The position numbers were made by a program, and so were the translations under genes. The notes below the pieces were generated by a model. That model saw only the letters and a list, made by a program, of their open reading frames with translations, was not told the origin of the DNA and made no database searches. This document shows, one piece after another, positions 60,520-64,000 of a DNA stretch of 64,000 bases. The stretch comes from Candidatus Omnitrophota bacterium (lineage in GTDB: Bacteria > Omnitrophota > Gorgyraeia > Tantalellales > Tantalellaceae): assembly GCA_014728045.1 (NCBI GenBank), contig WJMH01000007.1, forward strand, positions 1-64,000, read 5' to 3'. Within the stretch, counting starts at the first letter, position 1; each line of letters begins with the position of its first letter.

Positions 60520-61254
60520 TTATTTGCTGAAAGGTCGGCCTACCGCGCTCATGTAAAGGACACTCTCCTCTTTGCCGTCAACACCCAAAAGACCGTTGAC
60601 CTCGTCATCGAAAAGAGCTCCTATCTGACAGCTTCCCAACCCCAGGCTTACAGCGGCAAGGGATAGTTGGGCCGCGATATGACCCGCATCAAGGTAGACA
60701 TATCGGTATGCACGCTGGCCGTATTTCCATTTCGATCTCTGGAAAACAGCAGTCCACATGAAAATGACCGCAGCACGGGCGCACATACCCTGCCCCAGCG
60801 CAGCATCAGCGGTCTTCTGTCTCATGTCGCCTTTGTTTAGAAGTTCCAGCTTGTGATCTTGCACCGAATAGTGGTAAATGCCGGGGGTGTTATCCGAGAT
60901 ATTATTCGAGGCGATATAGGTTTCAATGGGATACAACGCACCCGCCGAAGGTGCCGTGCGGAATTCATAACCATGTTCCTCCCTGGATAGACCTGTTGAA
61001 GCCCAAAGCAGATAAGAGACTTCTTGCAAGGAAAGTGGCTCGTCAGTGAAATCCCGCTCGCTCTTTCTCGTCTTCACGACATTATGGAAATCAAGGTTTT
61101 CCGGAGGTTCCGGTGAAGGAAGGCTTGTTGTTTCGGCCTCAGAATATGTCTTATAGACCCCTGGGCGTGAATCAAGGTCAAGATAGCCCCCGGGCATCCT
61201 GTTCCGGAGATATTTGGTCTGGTTCTGGAACCTGTCCCCTGCGCCTTCAGCCAT
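60520..61254 (-). CDS. SagB/ThcOx-type nitroreductase-fold oxidoreductase
   Basis: The 244-residue protein has the nitroreductase FMN fold with SagB features: RKSERDFTDEPLSLQEVSYLLWASTG, TAPSAGALYPIETY and YLDAGHIAAQLSLAAVSLGLGSC. SagB/ThcOx enzymes oxidise azolines to azoles in peptides, but many stand-alone homologues have other roles. No precursor peptide, cyclodehydratase or YcaO gene is in the window, so peptide modification is not supported here. It follows the 45-residue coiled-coil gene by 28 nt. Confidence 0.88.
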   Translation of the reverse strand: MAEGAGDRFQNQTKYLRNRMPGGYLDLDSRPGVYKTYSEAETTSLPSPEPPENLDFHNVVKTRKSERDFTDEPLSLQEVSYLLWASTGLSREEHGYEFRTAPSAGALYPIETYIASNNISDNTPGIYHYSVQDHKLELLNKGDMRQKTADAALGQGMCARAAVIFMWTAVFQRSKWKYGQRAYRYVYLDAGHIAAQLSLAAVSLGLGSCQIGALFDDEVNGLLGVDGKEESVLYMSAVGRPFSK

Positions 61255-61282
61255 GTTATGAGATGATCTCCGGTTAAAAGAC

Positions 61283-61420
61283 TTATTTTTCGTTTTTTAG
61301 TTCTTTCAGGTCCTCGCGAAGTTTCTGGATCTCGAGCGTGAGGCGCTCGACTTCTTCCTGCAGGATCCTGAGGTTACCTTTGACCTCATAATATTCCCAC
61401 CATTCAAGTGACATAGACAT
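61283..61420 (-). CDS. 45-residue coiled-coil microprotein
   Basis: A short gene of 46 codons, translated as a Trp/Tyr-rich start (SLEWWEYYEVKGN) and an amphipathic helix with a heptad pattern (LRILQEEVERLTLEIQKLRE), ending in Lys and Glu. GAAGGGAG lies 3-9 nt before the ATG. Frame use is clearly coding: hydrophobic residues fall at a and d positions of the heptads. It is 21 nt after purF and 28 nt before the SagB-type gene. It may form a coiled-coil dimer; its partner is unknown. Confidence 0.78.
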   Translation of the reverse strand: MSMSLEWWEYYEVKGNLRILQEEVERLTLEIQKLREDLKELKNEK

Positions 61421-61441
61421 GCACTCCCTTCATGAGAGACA

Positions 61442-62860
61442 CTATTTACTGTCAAACGCTTCTTTTACGGACCTCTTCCGTACCTTAGTCGGATATCTCC
61501 CGCTGAAACAAGCTGCGCAGAACGTGCTTTTATCCCCGCATACCGCATCCATCATGCCTTCAAGACTCAGGTATTTGAGGCTGTCAACCCCGATGAACCT
61601 CGCGATCTCATCGATAGATTCAAGCTGGTTTGCAATAAGCTCTTTTCTGCTGGGGAAATCTATACCGTAAAAACAGGGGAACTTGATCGGAGGACAGCTT
61701 ATTCTCATGTGTATCTCTTTCACTCCTGCTTCACGTAAAGCTCTTATCCTCCCGCTCGTGGTCGTACCCCTTACTATGGAGTCTTCGACGACCACCACTT
61801 TCTTGCCTTTCAATATATCTTTAACGGGATTGAGCTTGATCTTGACCCCGTGTTTTCTCATCTCCTGAGAGGGCTGGATGAAAGTTCTGCCGATATAATG
61901 GTTCCTGATCATACCGAATTCGAAAGGCAGGCCGCTCTGCTCAGAATATCCCAGAGCCGCGTAATTACCCGAATCAGGGATTGACATGACGATATCGGCG
62001 TCAGCCGGATGCTCTGCGGCCAGTTTGCGCCCCAGTCTTTTGCGGACCTCGAGAACACTGTCTTCGAATATGCGGCTGTCCGGGCGGGAAAAATAGATGA
62101 ACTCGAATACGCAGGGAGACGGCTTCCTTGCCCCGAAAGGCTTGACTGATTCCAACCCCTCCTCGGAAATAATAACCATTTCCCCCGGCGCTACATCACG
62201 CACGTACTCGGCGTCAATGAGATCAAGTGAACATGTTTCGCTCGCAAGCACATAGGAGCCGTCCTTTTTACCGAGACAAAGAGGCCGGAAACCATAAGGG
62301 TCTCTCACCCCCACCAGCTTGTCCTCGGTGAGAAACAGCATTGTAAAAGCTCCTTCGCACTTGGTTAACGCGTCTTTAAGGCGTTCTTCGAAGAGGTCCT
62401 TACCGGAACGGACCAGAAGGTGCAGCACGATCTCCGAATCCATGGTCGTCTGGAAGATAGCTCCATTATCCTCGAGTTTCCTTCTCAATTTCACAGCGTT
62501 GGTGAGGTTGCCGTTATGAGCAATGGAAACGGATATCTTGTTGTGGCTTATCATGAAGGGCTGGGCGTTCCTCAGGATGCTTGAGCCGGTCGTGGAATAA
62601 CGAACATGACCTATGGCGCGCATGCCGGTGAGGCCGTTCAGTTTATCATCATTCTTGAATACCTCAGAAACCAGGCCCATCCCTGTATGCTGCCTGATAC
62701 GTTTCCCGTCAGAGACGGCGATCCCGCAGGACTCCTCTCCCCTGTGCTGGAGAGAGTAGAGTCCAAGGTAGGTGATCTCCCTGGCATTTTGATGGTCGAA
62801 TATGCCGAAAACCCCGCAGTATTCTTTTTTGTCGCTTTTGTCACTAAGGAAAGTTTCCAT
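61442..62860 (-). CDS. purF: Amidophosphoribosyltransferase
   Basis: The 472-residue enzyme catalyses the first step of purine synthesis. A 14-residue propeptide precedes the catalytic Cys15 (EYCGVFGIF), which becomes N-terminal after removal. SLQHRGEESCGIA, RYSTTGSS and the phosphoribosyl site VVVEDSIVRGTTTSGRI follow. Four cysteines (three near CGDKSTFCAACF, one in RISCPPI) may bind the structural iron-sulphur cluster known from Bacillus PurF. The gene is divergent from the TpsB gene and has its own promoter. Confidence 0.96.
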   Translation of the reverse strand: METFLSDKSDKKEYCGVFGIFDHQNAREITYLGLYSLQHRGEESCGIAVSDGKRIRQHTGMGLVSEVFKNDDKLNGLTGMRAIGHVRYSTTGSSILRNAQPFMISHNKISVSIAHNGNLTNAVKLRRKLEDNGAIFQTTMDSEIVLHLLVRSGKDLFEERLKDALTKCEGAFTMLFLTEDKLVGVRDPYGFRPLCLGKKDGSYVLASETCSLDLIDAEYVRDVAPGEMVIISEEGLESVKPFGARKPSPCVFEFIYFSRPDSRIFEDSVLEVRKRLGRKLAAEHPADADIVMSIPDSGNYAALGYSEQSGLPFEFGMIRNHYIGRTFIQPSQEMRKHGVKIKLNPVKDILKGKKVVVVEDSIVRGTTTSGRIRALREAGVKEIHMRISCPPIKFPCFYGIDFPSRKELIANQLESIDEIARFIGVDSLKYLSLEGMMDAVCGDKSTFCAACFSGRYPTKVRKRSVKEAFDSK

Positions 62861-62906
62861 ATGTTGAGATTACCATCCTAGTTGGTGATGATGGGGACAC
62901 TCACAT

Positions 62907-62934
62907 ATTATATGGATATATACCGAAAATTCAA
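62907..62934 (-). promoter_or_regulatory. purF promoter
   Basis: Leftward TTGAAT, a 16-nt spacer and TATAAT. Transcription would start near 62900, about 40 nt before the purF ATG. AGGATGG is the likely ribosome site. Confidence 0.78.
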
Positions 62935-62977
62935 CCGCTATTTACAAAACCATTCGGCTGAAAAGCTGCAAAAATGT

Positions 62978-63006
62978 TTGAATACCGTGAACCTCTTATG
63001 TAAACT
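62978..63006 (+). promoter_or_regulatory. Promoter of the TpsB-like transporter gene
   Basis: Rightward TTGAAT, a 17-nt spacer and TAAACT. Transcription would start near 63013, about 52 nt before the TTG start codon. Confidence 0.65.
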
Positions 63007-63064
63007 ATATAGAAATCCGAAGAACGTGATTGGATATTTTCGATTTTTTAAGGAGTCTCCGACA

Positions 63065-64000
63065 TTGAAAACCTCGACAAATCGCTTTTTTTTGATATTT
63101 ATCCTGGTATTCCTGCCTTTATTTTTCTCAAAGCGCATTACTCACGCCCAGCCTGATGTGGGACAGGCCACACAGGAAGTCGACCGTAAGATACGCCGTG
63201 AGGTCCAGAAAGAACTTCAGCCTCCTCCTCCGGAAAAACCGGACATAGAGGAAAAAGAAGCTGAAAAAGTAACCAAGGGTCCCAGTTTTTCTGTCAAAAA
63301 GATCATTCTTAAAGGCACCAAGACGTTCAAACCGGAACAGTTCTCCCACCTTATCGAAAAATACGAAAATCGCGAAGTTAACATGGGAGAGCTTAATTCC
63401 CTGGCAAAGGAAGTAGAAAGAGAATACCTGAGAAAAGGTGTTATAGCCGCCTGTTATATCCCGCCTCAGGAGGTCCGCGACGGAGTGGTTACCCTCCAGG
63501 TCGTGGAGGCCAGATTCGGTTCTCTCAAGATCAAAGAACATAAATTCTTCGAAGAAGAACGCCTGCAGTATTACTGGAGTACCCGCCCCGGGGAAGTCCT
63601 GCGCTATGATAAAATGGCACGTGATCTATATGAAATGAACAAAAACCCAGACAGGGTCGTGAAATCCACACTTTACGCCGGTGATAAACCGGGAACCACG
63701 GATGTGCTGCTCGACGCCCAAACAACCTTCCCCGTTCATCCGAGCTTCACTTATGACCGAGAGGGAGTGGTTTCCTCCGGCAAGGACAGGCTGGGATGGG
63801 GGCTGCGGCACAATAATCTGCTTTTTGTGGATGACATACTGATAACCGGGTATAATTTCGGTGAGCATTTCTGGGGCATCTACGGGTATCATTCGGTCCC
63901 CATCACCCCTTTCGGGACTTCTGTAATGTACGGGTACAGCTACAGTGAATCTTCCCCAAAAAAAGATTTCGCGCCACTCCTGCTCGAATCCCGCTCCTCC
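63065..64000 (+). CDS. TpsB/ShlB-type outer-membrane transporter (partial)
   Basis: Translation begins at TTG, 9 nt after AAGGAG, in a frame open to the window end (312 codons seen). A signal peptide (RFFLIFILVFLPLF) leads to a Pro/Glu-rich linker, then a POTRA domain from about residue 75 (FSVKKIILKGTKTF, with REYLRKGVIAACYIPPQ and DGVVTLQVVEARFG). A second POTRA-like region and the first barrel strands (LGWGLRHNNLLFVDD, SVMYGYSYS) follow. In two-partner secretion this protein moves a large adhesin or cytolysin across the outer membrane; the substrate gene would lie beyond the window. Start choice rests on the ribosome site and signal peptide. Confidence 0.88.
   Translation, partial: MKTSTNRFFLIFILVFLPLFFSKRITHAQPDVGQATQEVDRKIRREVQKELQPPPPEKPDIEEKEAEKVTKGPSFSVKKIILKGTKTFKPEQFSHLIEKYENREVNMGELNSLAKEVEREYLRKGVIAACYIPPQEVRDGVVTLQVVEARFGSLKIKEHKFFEEERLQYYWSTRPGEVLRYDKMARDLYEMNKNPDRVVKSTLYAGDKPGTTDVLLDAQTTFPVHPSFTYDREGVVSSGKDRLGWGLRHNNLLFVDDILITGYNFGEHFWGIYGYHSVPITPFGTSVMYGYSYSESSPKKDFAPLLLESRSS

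Noticed and set aside
60520-61254. A thiazole/oxazole-modified peptide cluster around the SagB-type gene
   Set aside because: No YcaO/cyclodehydratase, precursor peptide or exporter is nearby; the neighbours are purine genes.
63128-63892. Leftward open frames of 64-137 codons near the right edge
   Set aside because: They are antisense to the TpsB-like frame, which has a ribosome site, signal peptide and POTRA motif.
1-64000. CRISPR arrays, tRNA or rRNA genes, insertion sequences or prophage
   Set aside because: No regularly spaced repeats, tRNA-like cloverleaf, rRNA signature, transposase or phage structural gene was seen by reading; a tRNAscan-SE and Infernal run would be decisive.

Overview
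The window looks like a chromosomal stretch of a Gram-negative-type (diderm) bacterium from a little-cultured lineage. Evidence for two membranes: a two-partner-secretion transporter at the right edge, a TPR protein ending in a beta-barrel-like domain, a lipoprotein, a PDZ-less HtrA protease and a Spy-like periplasmic protein. Two very long exported mosaic proteins (1414 and 4354 residues), an erythrin-VIT1 protein, a pentameric ligand-gated channel and base composition near 50% GC make me favour Candidatus Omnitrophota or a relative in the PVC neighbourhood. This is inference: there is no rRNA, tRNA or ribosomal protein gene here to settle it. No CRISPR array, insertion sequence or prophage was seen.

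Layout. 0-4.8 kb: PPC-domain protein, glutaredoxin-like protein, ligand-gated channel, a membrane protein, cspA with a striking leader, and a flavodoxin-ferredoxin protein, with three copies of a small hairpin repeat lying 3' of leftward genes. 4.9-9.3 kb: the first giant gene, an exported protein built around a class III fructose-bisphosphatase-like phosphoesterase. 9.4-14.9 kb: PAS protein, CPBP protease, erythrin-VIT1, FMN-binding protein, HtrA and a SlyD-type FKBP. 15-23 kb: a DNA-damage island (SRAP/YedK, UmuC polymerase, HTH-UmuD autoprotease with a perfect operator palindrome, UvsE endonuclease, class II photolyase) mixed with a TPR/barrel protein, a YaeQ-like protein and a flavin-oxidase-fold protein. 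22.8-28.8 kb: a trkA-trkH operon running into a CARDB-repeat surface protein, a lipoprotein and the photolyase. 28.9-35.2 kb: a beta-repeat protein and a compact tpx, response regulator, acylphosphatase, Spy-like, MFS, MATE operon. 35.3-48.4 kb: the second giant gene. 48.5-52.7 kb: polyferredoxin, DUF362 protein, malic enzyme, Cys-rich protein. 53-62.9 kb: purine genes (purQ, a PurS-PurS-PurL fusion, guaA, purF) with an isocitrate-type dehydrogenase, a PilZ protein, a MazE/AbrB-like two-gene module, a SagB-type oxidoreductase and a 45-residue coiled-coil gene. 63-64 kb: a TpsB outer-membrane transporter, cut by the window end.

The most unusual content is the giant-protein pair. Both have a signal peptide, a similar N-terminal module and a similar C-terminal alpha/beta module, and both are preceded by the same 20-bp box about 52-54 bp before a TATAAT. 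The larger one strings together an HATPase, a CheD-like fold, a phosphoglycosyl transferase, about four 100-residue repeats, a second HATPase, membrane helices, a methyltransferase, a 275-residue tandem duplication and a HELSH metalloprotease-like segment. Four of its modules are separated by a conserved KPExPDMA-type linker. A second theme is leader regulation: cspA, the FKBP gene and the glutaredoxin gene each have a terminator-like hairpin between the upstream region and the start codon.
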